A stretch of DNA of 64,000 nucleotides, from NCBI GenBank assembly GCA_929200255.1, contig CAKMYZ010000004.1:1-64000 (forward strand), in the 5' to 3' direction. Source of the DNA: an uncultured Alphaproteobacteria bacterium (GTDB lineage: Bacteria > Pseudomonadota > Alphaproteobacteria > Rhodobacterales > Rhodobacteraceae). Positions 55,512 through 63,594 of this stretch are shown piece after piece. The stretch's first letter is position 1, and every line of letters starts with the position of its first letter. Position numbers and translations under genes: made by a program. Below the pieces are notes generated by a model. It saw only the letters and a list, made by a program, of their open reading frames with translations, did no database searches and was not told the origin of the DNA.

Positions 55512-56087
55512 ATGCGTTACCAAATCAGCGGAAAGCAAATCGACATTGGCGCGGCCCTACAGACCCATGTGCGGACCAAACTGGACGACATGCTGAGCAA
55601 ATATGCCGGCCGACCGACCGAAGCGAATGTGGTTTTTTCAAAGTCAGGCAATGAATACGTCTGCGAATCCGTTGTGCATCTATCGACCGGCTTGAACGCG
55701 CAAGCCACTGGGAAGGCGCATGAAATTTACGCCGCATTTGATGCAAGTTCCGAGAAGATGGATAAGCAGTTGCGCCGCTACAAACGCCGCCTCAAGGACC
55801 ATCACAAAGAACGTTCACAACCGGTTGAACTTTCAGATGCTGGATCATATATCCTCGCTCCAAGAGATGAGTCGGATGAGGCTGAGAAAGACACGGTAAC
55901 GGCGATGATTGTCGCCGAAATGGAGACGAAAATTCCATCTCTCTCGGTAGGTGAAGCCGTCATGCAAATGGAAATAGCAAGCTCACCGGTTCTCGTTTTT
56001 CGGAACGAGAAACATAGTGGAATCAACGTCGTGTACCGACGCGACGATGGGAATATTGGCTGGATCGATCCCCGGACATCCGGGTGA
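55512..56087 (+). CDS. hpf: Ribosome hibernation-promoting factor, long form
   Basis: Binds the ribosome at low growth and promotes 100S dimers. The 191-residue protein has the N-terminal S30AE domain (YQISGKQIDIGAALQTHV, RYKRRLKDHHKE), a linker and the C-terminal dimerisation domain with KHSGINVVYRRDDGNIGWIDP, which marks the long form. AAAGGAGAAACG gives a strong ribosome-binding site. ptsN follows 29 bases later. Confidence 0.95.
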   Translation: MRYQISGKQIDIGAALQTHVRTKLDDMLSKYAGRPTEANVVFSKSGNEYVCESVVHLSTGLNAQATGKAHEIYAAFDASSEKMDKQLRRYKRRLKDHHKERSQPVELSDAGSYILAPRDESDEAEKDTVTAMIVAEMETKIPSLSVGEAVMQMEIASSPVLVFRNEKHSGINVVYRRDDGNIGWIDPRTSG

Positions 56088-56116
56088 ATTCAACAAACTA
56101 ACGAGAGTTACGCACA

Positions 56117-56581
56117 ATGCAACTTGGCACACTCCTCAACCCGAATGCGGTCAAATCTATTGCGTCATGCACCAGCAAAAAGCGTCTCTTTCATGATCTT
56201 GGCGAGCTGGCAGAAACCAGCCATGGCCTGAACGCGGGCAGTGTGATCGACGCGCTGATCGAGCGTGAAGGCCTCGGGCCAACAGGTGTGGGGCAGGGTG
56301 TTGCACTGCCCCATGCGCGCTTGGCCGATGTTGATCAGGTGATTGGCCTATTTGTGCGCCTTGAAAAACCACTCAGTTTTGATTCCGTTGATCGGCAGCC
56401 GGTTGACCTGGTTTTTGCTCTGATTGCCCCAGAGAATGCTGGTGTTGATCATCTCAAGGCGCTCGCACTTGTCTCGCGGACCCTGCGCGATAGCGGCATT
56501 TGCGCCAAACTGCGCGCAAACAGCGATTCAAACACACTGCATGCGATTCTGACCGAAATGCAATCATCGCAGGCCGCTTAG
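56117..56581 (+). CDS. ptsN: PTS IIA-like nitrogen-regulatory protein PtsN
   Basis: EIIA-Ntr of the nitrogen-related phosphotransferase system, a regulator phosphorylated by NPr. The phosphorylated His66 lies in GVALPHARL. The 154-residue length and the LLNPNAVKSIASCTSKKRLF start are typical. In alphaproteobacteria it helps regulate potassium and the (p)ppGpp response. Its end overlaps the convergent sulfotransferase-like gene by four bases. Confidence 0.95.
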   Translation: MQLGTLLNPNAVKSIASCTSKKRLFHDLGELAETSHGLNAGSVIDALIEREGLGPTGVGQGVALPHARLADVDQVIGLFVRLEKPLSFDSVDRQPVDLVFALIAPENAGVDHLKALALVSRTLRDSGICAKLRANSDSNTLHAILTEMQSSQAA

Positions 56582-58005
56582 GCCCAGTTTTCGAATCCAA
56601 ATACGGTATAGTCGCGGGCGTAAGCTGCGCGCGCTGCTTTTTCAGTGCTGTGATCATATATCTGACGTAACAGCCCGGTCTGCGGGTGATCTGTATCCGC
56701 CAGCTTTGGCGCATCTTGTCCGACCTGTGCGGCCAACACAGCCAAACCGTCTGCTAATGTCTCTTCCCGCAAGATCACATCAGGCGGCGCAAGCTGAGCG
56801 ATACCTTGCAACAAGGTCAATTGACCGGCCCACGCCGGGTCAACCCGGATGCTGGTTTGGCCAGCCAAGTTGTTTCGCAGGAATCCCAGAAATCTGTCAA
56901 AGGCCGCCTTGTGGTCAGTAATGTCATAGTCGGGGTCAGTCAGGTCTAGCGTGTGCTCTGGTAGCGGCAGCTTGTGCACCTTGCGCAGGTTGGCTTTGAT
57001 TTCAGGGAAACTGCCCGGGCCGCCGCCCAGAATGCAATCACAGAACGCGGCATGCGCTCGTGCAACGGGGTGGCGTAAGATGGTAAAGCTGCGGTGCGGT
57101 CGGCTATCGGATTGCCAATTTCGCAAGGTTTTTTGCGAGAATTTGGTCAGAAGCTGGTCCTTGCCCACACCATCCAGCGCAGCCAGCCAGGCTCTTACAG
57201 CCGCATCTGGCCCGGACCGCAGCGGCATATACAACAGCCCCGTCTGTGCAGCCGCCACATAGGTGGGCACTGCGGGGCCCCGCTTGGGTTCGAAATGCGG
57301 GGTACGCCCCAAATCAAACCGATCCAACTGACGTAGGGCATCCTGCATCTCATCAAAGTTGCTGACCTTCTGGTCTATCGGCGCGGGGTTTTGCTTTTTC
57401 AGCTTCTTGTTGATGTTTGACAAGCGCCCCGCGGCACCAAGAAACTGCGCCAGTCCATTGATAACATCGACGTCGCGCAAATCATCGTAGTTGATATAGA
57501 ACGCCGTCTGACCCGATACCTGCAAGGCCCGCTGCACCCGCACTTGAAAGGTTTGGATTGCGTCCAGATGCGCCTCAAACGCCTGCGGATCAAACGCCAC
57601 CTGATGCGATTTGGAATGGGTCGCATTGGTTAGTTTCCATTGCCCTGTGGCCTGTGCAATTTTCCAGCTGACAAAGCTGTCGACGGGGTTGCGTGTCAGG
57701 ATGACCTTGGCGCATCTCCGATCATCGATGCAGGTACCCAACACGCGCGGATCGTGGTCGTTGAAGAAACGAAAGCCGCCCAAACTGTCGCTCTTTCTGA
57801 TCTTCTCCAACAACGCATGAGGGTCTTTCTCGCGCGTCTCGCGGTCAAAGCCCAACAGCTTATCTATCTTGGGATAGCCCACAAACGACGGATTGAACGC
57901 CTCACCATGACAGGTGATGCCGTCGATCATGTTCAGATTGGCCTCAAGGAAATTGGACCCTGTGCGCATTTCTGCAAGAAGAATAAAACTGTCAAACCTA
58001 CTCAT
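56578..58005 (-). CDS. Sulfotransferase-like protein with two modules (NodH/Stf0-like)
   Basis: A 475-residue protein. The N-terminal module has the 5'-phosphosulfate loop EMRTGSNFLE (12-21) and the 3'-phosphate motif VILTRNPVDSFVSWK (101-115), as in Stf0/NodH-type sulfotransferases that use PAPS. A second stretch, FTILRHPVARAHAAF (about 307-321), looks like the 3'-phosphate motif of a second sulfotransferase fold, with no clear 5' loop before it. The likely job is sulfating, or binding, a carbohydrate. It heads the end of a leftward glycan cluster and overlaps the next upstream gene by four bases. Confidence 0.82.
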   Translation of the reverse strand: MSRFDSFILLAEMRTGSNFLEANLNMIDGITCHGEAFNPSFVGYPKIDKLLGFDRETREKDPHALLEKIRKSDSLGGFRFFNDHDPRVLGTCIDDRRCAKVILTRNPVDSFVSWKIAQATGQWKLTNATHSKSHQVAFDPQAFEAHLDAIQTFQVRVQRALQVSGQTAFYINYDDLRDVDVINGLAQFLGAAGRLSNINKKLKKQNPAPIDQKVSNFDEMQDALRQLDRFDLGRTPHFEPKRGPAVPTYVAAAQTGLLYMPLRSGPDAAVRAWLAALDGVGKDQLLTKFSQKTLRNWQSDSRPHRSFTILRHPVARAHAAFCDCILGGGPGSFPEIKANLRKVHKLPLPEHTLDLTDPDYDITDHKAAFDRFLGFLRNNLAGQTSIRVDPAWAGQLTLLQGIAQLAPPDVILREETLADGLAVLAAQVGQDAPKLADTDHPQTGLLRQIYDHSTEKAARAAYARDYTVFGFENWA

Positions 58006-59705
58006 TTCCGCGAGATCACATAAGGCTTGGGGCGCGGCGTACCTTGCGGGCTCCGCGCGTTCTGTTCAGTAATGCCACCCGTCAGGAAGGGGTGCATGCC
58101 CTGATTTTTGAGATCCTGTAAGAAGTCGGGCAAGCCGGTCAAATCAGCCATTTTCGGCACCTCCGCCAAGGCATTCCCTTTATGCCCTGCGATGTCATCA
58201 ATGATGGTTTGCAGGGTTTCCATTGGCGCTTCGACAAAGTCGGACAGCGTCGTGATATGGATACGCGCGCGTGCATTAGGTGACCGCAGCATTTTCAGGA
58301 ACTTCGCCTCGATCCGCTGCAACCGCGCCGCCTCCGTGCGCATTTCACCGGCAGAACGACCAGAAAGGAACAACGGCACAGACCACGCACCCGACACAAC
58401 CCAGATACTGGCATTGGTGTCATTTGCCAGTGTCTGTTGAATATCCTGACTGTCGGCCGGGCCGAACTGAAAGCAGTGGTGCAAATCACGCGCGTTCCAA
58501 ATCAGGTTGGCCAGAAACATGGCGCCATTATAATCGCGCAAGCGTGCGTTATCAGAAATACCGCCCCTGTAAATCGCGCTGCCGTCAGCAAAATGCGCCC
58601 GGTCTTTTGCAAACAAACGACCATGCACGGCAGCCCCCGTTTGTTTGGTCAACCAGGTTTGGAACGCGGGGAAGATGTCATCAAAGCCCTGCAAGACGGC
58701 ATAGGGTGCCGCTGCAAATCCGTTCTGGCTTTCGATGTTAGGAAAACGGCTTTGCATATAGAGCCCCGGACGCCCGAGGGTTCGCCGGTTCACGGCATGC
58801 GAAAAGAGGCGGTCAACGGTTCCTGTGCGCGGCTCTGCATGGTGGCGTTCATGGTCCGCAGACCGCGGAAAACTGTGATAGAGCTGCTCGGCATGCCGCC
58901 AGATCTTGCGCGCGACAAAGCAGTCTGAGCGTTGCAGAAGCTCCAGATGATCATCGAAAAAGATATGCGGCTTGCCTTGAAAATCGAACTTCGACAGCGT
59001 GAGCGAGCGGCTTTCAACCCGGCGGGCGTGAAGCCGGGTCAGTGTCTGGTAATAGCTTTCGTCCGGAATCCAGACCTGCCGAAAAAAGCGGTCATATCTA
59101 CCCCGGTTCGGGTCTCTGAGGATCGCGTCAAGGGTTTGTCGGGTCAGACACCACCATTGCGATCCCATATGTGGCACCAACCCCTCTGGGATGTTCCGCT
59201 TGTATCTGACGAACTGCTGAAGCCGGACGAACCAGTCGAATATGCGCCGTCGTTTTTTCCACGCAAAGGGGAACCGCAAGGTGAACCGCTCTCGGTCCAG
59301 CCCACCGACAGTCCACGGCACATCCGCCGTTGTCGCACTTTCAATGAAATCCGTATCAGGATGCCGGTCAAGATATTCACAAAGCTCCGCCACGGGACGC
59401 AAGGGCAAGCACGCACCAGAGGCAAGGTAGATGTGGCTGACATGCGCGAAGTCTTCCAGCATCAGCGTGGCGGCATCCTGTGTCGCCGCCACCATCTCCC
59501 AGGTGCCCCACTCGCATCTATGCCGCTTTGAAAACCGCAAGGTTGCAATCCCGCCCAGCGCTTGCACAAACCGGTCGTAATCGACGCCAGGAACATTGCT
59601 ATCGACATGAATTACCACCGGGCAACCCGCATCCGTCCAGTGGCGCGCCATTTGTTCAGCCCGCTCAAAAGCGTTGTGAACCAGCATGATCACACCCAGC
59701 TTCAT
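58002..59705 (-). CDS. Glycosyltransferase with GT14-like N-terminal domain
   Basis: A 567-residue protein. The first 260 residues, from KLGVIMLVHNAFERAEQM through HIYLASGACLPLRPVAEL, HMGSQWWCLTRQTLDAIL and WIPDESYYQTL, resemble core-2/I-branching beta-1,6-N-acetylglucosaminyltransferases (GT14). The C-terminal 300 residues are a separate domain found with this GT in Rhodobacteraceae (DUF5928-like), function unknown to me. The ATG at 59705 forms an ATGA overlap with the upstream gene's stop; the 26 residues before it in the frame have no support. Confidence 0.8.
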   Translation of the reverse strand: MKLGVIMLVHNAFERAEQMARHWTDAGCPVVIHVDSNVPGVDYDRFVQALGGIATLRFSKRHRCEWGTWEMVAATQDAATLMLEDFAHVSHIYLASGACLPLRPVAELCEYLDRHPDTDFIESATTADVPWTVGGLDRERFTLRFPFAWKKRRRIFDWFVRLQQFVRYKRNIPEGLVPHMGSQWWCLTRQTLDAILRDPNRGRYDRFFRQVWIPDESYYQTLTRLHARRVESRSLTLSKFDFQGKPHIFFDDHLELLQRSDCFVARKIWRHAEQLYHSFPRSADHERHHAEPRTGTVDRLFSHAVNRRTLGRPGLYMQSRFPNIESQNGFAAAPYAVLQGFDDIFPAFQTWLTKQTGAAVHGRLFAKDRAHFADGSAIYRGGISDNARLRDYNGAMFLANLIWNARDLHHCFQFGPADSQDIQQTLANDTNASIWVVSGAWSVPLFLSGRSAGEMRTEAARLQRIEAKFLKMLRSPNARARIHITTLSDFVEAPMETLQTIIDDIAGHKGNALAEVPKMADLTGLPDFLQDLKNQGMHPFLTGGITEQNARSPQGTPRPKPYVISRK

Positions 59706-60712
59706 GCCCAGTTCCCCTTGGACATCAGACCCAGCACTTCGAGCTGTCGCCAGTTGATGTATTTCTCGCTCCACTGGCACCACAGGTCGGGGTCGGCACC
59801 GTGACGTTCCGCATAGGATTTATATTCGCTTCCGTCGCGGTAATGCTCAGCGCGCGCCGCCTCATGCGACGCCCGATCTGCGAAAGTGTTCAGGAACTTG
59901 GCATGCAACAACACGCCTGATGCCTTTTCCCCGCCCTGCTGATCGTAAACAAGGTTCAAACCACGCGGCAATATCATATGGGTAGAGCTGACGTAGGCAT
60001 AAGGGCGCCGCCATTTCACGAATGGGACCTTATTCAACGCAGGCGCCTGCGTTGGTTTACTAGCAAAGAACGTCCGGGCACGTGGCCCGCCTTGAATCCA
60101 CAGGTTTTGCAACAGCGGATTGCGCGAGATGATGTAGTTGCCCGGGTCAAACCAGTTCAACTCTTCAAACGGGTCATCCCCTCTTTCGTATACTGTCTGC
60201 CCAACGGGGCCTTTAGGATACATATCTACCAACATCGCCCCAAAAGACCGCACTTCGGATGCATCCAGCCAATCGACCAGCCCACGCAAAGGCCGCGTAT
60301 CGCAAAACGGATAAACAAAGAATTCATCCACATCGACGGTCAATGCCCAATGTCCGTGCGCGTGTTTGCCTTGCAAATAGGTCAGCCAATCCATGCCGTA
60401 GCGGGCATCGCCATAGCCTGCGTCAGTGGCCCAAAGCGACACGTCAGGCTGATCCTTAAGAAAAGCGGGTCCGCCGTCTTCGCTGCCGTTATCGACCATC
60501 AGGAAGTGATTGATGCCAAGGTTACGGTAGTAGTCCAGAAAATAAGGCAAGCGCACATCTTCGTTCCGAAAGGCGCAAAACAGCAGAATATCATCGGGGG
60601 CAATCTTACCCGTCCGATCAGCAACCGCCGTCAGCTCGCGCGCTTTGTACCTGGCCCGCAAGCGCCAGCGTCGCCGCTGCAACCGCAGCCGGTATGATGT
60701 CAAAATGCCCAA
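59702..60712 (-). CDS. Glycosyltransferase family 2-like protein, paralogue A
   Basis: A 336-residue GT-A-type enzyme of the Glyco_tranf_2_4/GT92-like group: LLFCAFRNEDVRLPYFLDYY at the start, HFLMVDNGSEDGG, and the DxD motif in LTVDVDEFFVYP. RYGMDWLTYL and WIQGGPRARTFF are also shared with the neighbouring paralogue. Basic N-terminus (RLRLQRRRWRLRARYK), no membrane segment. Donor and acceptor unknown. Confidence 0.85.
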   Translation of the reverse strand: MGILTSYRLRLQRRRWRLRARYKARELTAVADRTGKIAPDDILLFCAFRNEDVRLPYFLDYYRNLGINHFLMVDNGSEDGGPAFLKDQPDVSLWATDAGYGDARYGMDWLTYLQGKHAHGHWALTVDVDEFFVYPFCDTRPLRGLVDWLDASEVRSFGAMLVDMYPKGPVGQTVYERGDDPFEELNWFDPGNYIISRNPLLQNLWIQGGPRARTFFASKPTQAPALNKVPFVKWRRPYAYVSSTHMILPRGLNLVYDQQGGEKASGVLLHAKFLNTFADRASHEAARAEHYRDGSEYKSYAERHGADPDLWCQWSEKYINWRQLEVLGLMSKGNWA

Positions 60713-60749
60713 AGCCTGTCTTGCCTATCGTCTTGTTTTGCCCAGCATA

Positions 60750-61775
60750 TCAGACCCAACCGCCTTTGGATATCAGGCCCAGATCCACCAGTTGCTCAGT
60801 TCCCACATATTCTTTTGAATCCGCGTGCCAGAGCACTGGATTGAGCGTCAGCTGCTGATGGTAGCTTTCATATCGCGCCGTATTCTCGAAATGCTGCTTG
60901 CGCGCTAGTTCTTCCGCAGATTTTTGCCCAATGTTGGGCAGAAACTTGGTGTGCAGCAGCGCACCGCTTGCGATGTTTTCTCCAAACACATCATGCAGGT
61001 GCCGCGGCAATATCTGATGCGTTGCGCTGACGTAAGCATAGCGCCAGTGCCAACGCACCAGCGGCGTCTTGTTCAGGGTTGGCGCACGCGCGGGTTCATC
61101 GCGAAAGAACACACGTTGTCGGACCCCACCTTGTATCCACTGATTGCCAAAGTATGGATGTGTTTGCTGGCTATAGTTTCCCGCATCAAACCAATTCAAC
61201 ACGCCCGTCGGATCGTCACCCGGCGCATAGGTTACATCCTCCACCGGCCCTTTTGGATAGAGATCCAGCATCATCGTGCCGAAACTCGCCCGGTCTTCGG
61301 CGTCCAACCACGCCGTCAGCGCCTTCAGGTCGCGTTGCGCGCTTTGCGGATAGACCAGCAGTTCATCCGCATCGATGGTCAGGCACCAATGTCCGTGCCC
61401 ATATTGCCACAAAAGCCAACCCACCCAATCCATACCAAACCGGGCAAGGCGATAACTATGCGACGTGCACCAAACAGAGACATCCGGCTGTTCCGTCAAA
61501 TACGCCGCCGTGCCATCGTCGCTGTCATTATCGACAATGAGAAAGTGATCAACGCCCAGCTTGCGGTAGTGCTCAAGGAGGTATGGTAAGCGCAGCATCT
61601 CATTGCGCATCGTCGCAAATACGAGGATTGCGTCAGGTGCAATCTGCCTTGTCTTATCAGAACGGACAGCAATCTGATGCCGTTTGCGCCAGATGCGAAA
61701 CAGCAACCGCCGCCGCTTCCAGCGGAGCCGGTAGGCGTGCCCAAAACTGTTCAGCCGGTCATCGGCAGCCGTCAT
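60750..61775 (-). CDS. Glycosyltransferase family 2-like protein, paralogue B
   Basis: A 341-residue paralogue of the 59702-60712 product, similar along its whole length: LVFATMRNEMLRLPYLLEHY, HFLIVDNDSDDGT, LTIDADELLVYP (DxD motif), ARFGMDWVGWL and NQWIQGGVRQRVFF. Both end in the same short motif, LGLxSKGxW. The N-terminus is rich in Arg and Lys. The two genes lie in tandem, 37 bases apart, and probably arose by duplication and then diverged in acceptor or linkage. galU, for UDP-glucose, is the next gene upstream on the same strand. Confidence 0.85.
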   Translation of the reverse strand: MTAADDRLNSFGHAYRLRWKRRRLLFRIWRKRHQIAVRSDKTRQIAPDAILVFATMRNEMLRLPYLLEHYRKLGVDHFLIVDNDSDDGTAAYLTEQPDVSVWCTSHSYRLARFGMDWVGWLLWQYGHGHWCLTIDADELLVYPQSAQRDLKALTAWLDAEDRASFGTMMLDLYPKGPVEDVTYAPGDDPTGVLNWFDAGNYSQQTHPYFGNQWIQGGVRQRVFFRDEPARAPTLNKTPLVRWHWRYAYVSATHQILPRHLHDVFGENIASGALLHTKFLPNIGQKSAEELARKQHFENTARYESYHQQLTLNPVLWHADSKEYVGTEQLVDLGLISKGGWV

Positions 61776-61793
61776 GGGCCCGTTGCTCTATCG

Positions 61794-62681
61794 CTAGCCC
61801 TGCGATCCATTGTGCAACCCTGCAAGAAACCCAGCCAGATCATCGCGCAAATCATCGCGCGCCAATGCAAAGGCAACCGTCGCTTGTAGGAAACCGGCCT
61901 TGGAGCCGCAATCATAGCGTTCGCCCTTGAAACTATAGCCAAACACATCACGCCCGGCGGTAATTTCTTGCGCAATGGCATCGGTCAGCTGGATTTCACC
62001 ACCTGCACCACGGCCGATGCTATCCATATTCTTGAGAACCTGCGGCGTCAGAATATAACGTCCTATCACCGCAAGATTTGACGGGGCTGTGCCAGGCGCT
62101 GGCTTCTCGACCATGCCGCGCACTTTGGTGACAGCGCCATCTTGTTCGGCAATATCCAAAACGCCGTAGGATGATGTCCGCTCGGGTGCGACTTCCATCG
62201 CAGCAACCATCGCACCTCCGGTATCCTGATAAGCCTCAACCATTTGCTGCAAACAGGGTTTTTCGGCGGCAATCACGTCATCGGGCAAGATCACGGCAAA
62301 GGGTTCGTCGCCGATCAGTTTACGCGCGCAGGATACAGCGTGACCAAGGCCAAGCGCTTTGTGCTGCCGCAGATATGCAATGGTACCACTGTCCATATTC
62401 GTTGAGCGCAGAATCTCAAGAAGCTCTGTCTTGCCCTTCTTCTCCAACGCGGACTCCAGATCTGGGGCAAGATCAAAATAGTCCTCAAGTGCGGACTTCC
62501 CGCGCGAGGTAACAAAGATAAAATCCTCTATACCTGCCGCCCGCGCCTCATCAATCGCGTATTGGATCAAGGGTCGGTCCACCAAAGTCATAATTTCTTT
62601 GGGAACTGATTTGGTTGCGGGAAGGAATCGCGTACCAAGACCCGCAACGGGGAAAATCGCCTTTGAGATTCTTCTATTCAT
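61794..62681 (-). CDS. galU: UTP-glucose-1-phosphate uridylyltransferase
   Basis: Makes UDP-glucose for surface polysaccharides and glycolipids. The 295-residue protein has the nucleotidyltransferase start FPVAGLGTRFLPATKSVPKE, LIQYAIDEARAAGIEDFIFV, AVILPDDVI for the metal site and GMVEKPAPGTAPSNLAVIGR. The position 18 bases ahead of the glycosyltransferases makes a shared operon likely. Confidence 0.96.
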   Translation of the reverse strand: MNRRISKAIFPVAGLGTRFLPATKSVPKEIMTLVDRPLIQYAIDEARAAGIEDFIFVTSRGKSALEDYFDLAPDLESALEKKGKTELLEILRSTNMDSGTIAYLRQHKALGLGHAVSCARKLIGDEPFAVILPDDVIAAEKPCLQQMVEAYQDTGGAMVAAMEVAPERTSSYGVLDIAEQDGAVTKVRGMVEKPAPGTAPSNLAVIGRYILTPQVLKNMDSIGRGAGGEIQLTDAIAQEITAGRDVFGYSFKGERYDCGSKAGFLQATVAFALARDDLRDDLAGFLAGLHNGSQG

Positions 62682-62793
62682 AATGTCGCTTTCACTGAAT
62701 GCCCTGGTTTAACCATGTTTCGGTATCATCATGTCATTAAGACACAACAAAGAAATTTTGGTGCGGTTGCGAAGGCATAGCACATTTCTGCGG

Positions 62794-63594
62794 CTAAGCG
62801 TGCCCCATTTCCGATAGCATTTCTTCGATGAGCGGAACATCCTCGGGGTTGTTCAACTCCCAGAACTGCCGCCCCTTTGCAGCGACCTCGACACACAGCA
62901 TCGGCACGCCACGTTCCAGAAAGCGCAGCTGCTCTAGCCCTTCAAGCTGTTCAAGCGGGCCAGCGGACCAGTTGGCGTAAGCGGCGAGCGCATCAGGACG
63001 GTAAGCGTAGACCCCCACATGATGGAACACAGGTGTTTCATCACCCTCTTCATAGGTTTTAGCCCGGAATGGGATAACCTCTTTTGAGAAGTAAAGCGCG
63101 TTGTGGTCCGCCCCAAAGACGGCCGTGGTTCCGCCCACGCGCCCCGCTTTTCGATCCAGCAGTAGCCCGTTCAACGCGCGTGCATCCGTCCGCAAAACGG
63201 GCGTGGCGACATCAGCCTTTGGATTGGCGCGCAGGCCTGTAACAAGATCCTCGACAAACCAGGCGGGGGTCAGCGGCGCATCACCTTGCAGGTTGACGAC
63301 AATCTCAAATTCCTCGCCAAGCTTTTGTATCGTTTCCGCACAGCGTTCAGTCCCGTTCTGGCAGGTGGTCGAGGTCATGACGACTTCGGCCCCAAACCCC
63401 CTTGCCGCATCCGCTATGCGATCATCATCGGTGGTTACCACAACACGATCCACGCCGCTAACCTGCTGTGCCGCGTCCCAGGACCTGCGGATCAGGCTTT
63501 TCGCTATGCCGCCTGCGCCACGCAACGCAACCAGCGGTTTTCCGGGGTAGCGCGATGATGCATAGCGGGCCGGAATGGCGATCAGGACGGGCAT
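62794..63594 (-). CDS. kdsB: 3-deoxy-manno-octulosonate cytidylyltransferase
   Basis: Activates Kdo with CTP to CMP-Kdo, the donor for WaaA. The 266-residue protein begins IAIPARYASSRYPGKPL and has RVVVTTDDDRIADAA, FEIVVNLQGDAPLTPAWFVE and the later HVGVYAYRPDALAAYANWS, all KdsB regions. The insertion near DVATPVLRTDARALNG makes it slightly longer than the E. coli enzyme (248). The start codon overlaps the stop of cysQ by one base. Confidence 0.95.
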   Translation of the reverse strand: MPVLIAIPARYASSRYPGKPLVALRGAGGIAKSLIRRSWDAAQQVSGVDRVVVTTDDDRIADAARGFGAEVVMTSTTCQNGTERCAETIQKLGEEFEIVVNLQGDAPLTPAWFVEDLVTGLRANPKADVATPVLRTDARALNGLLLDRKAGRVGGTTAVFGADHNALYFSKEVIPFRAKTYEEGDETPVFHHVGVYAYRPDALAAYANWSAGPLEQLEGLEQLRFLERGVPMLCVEVAAKGRQFWELNNPEDVPLIEEMLSEMGHA

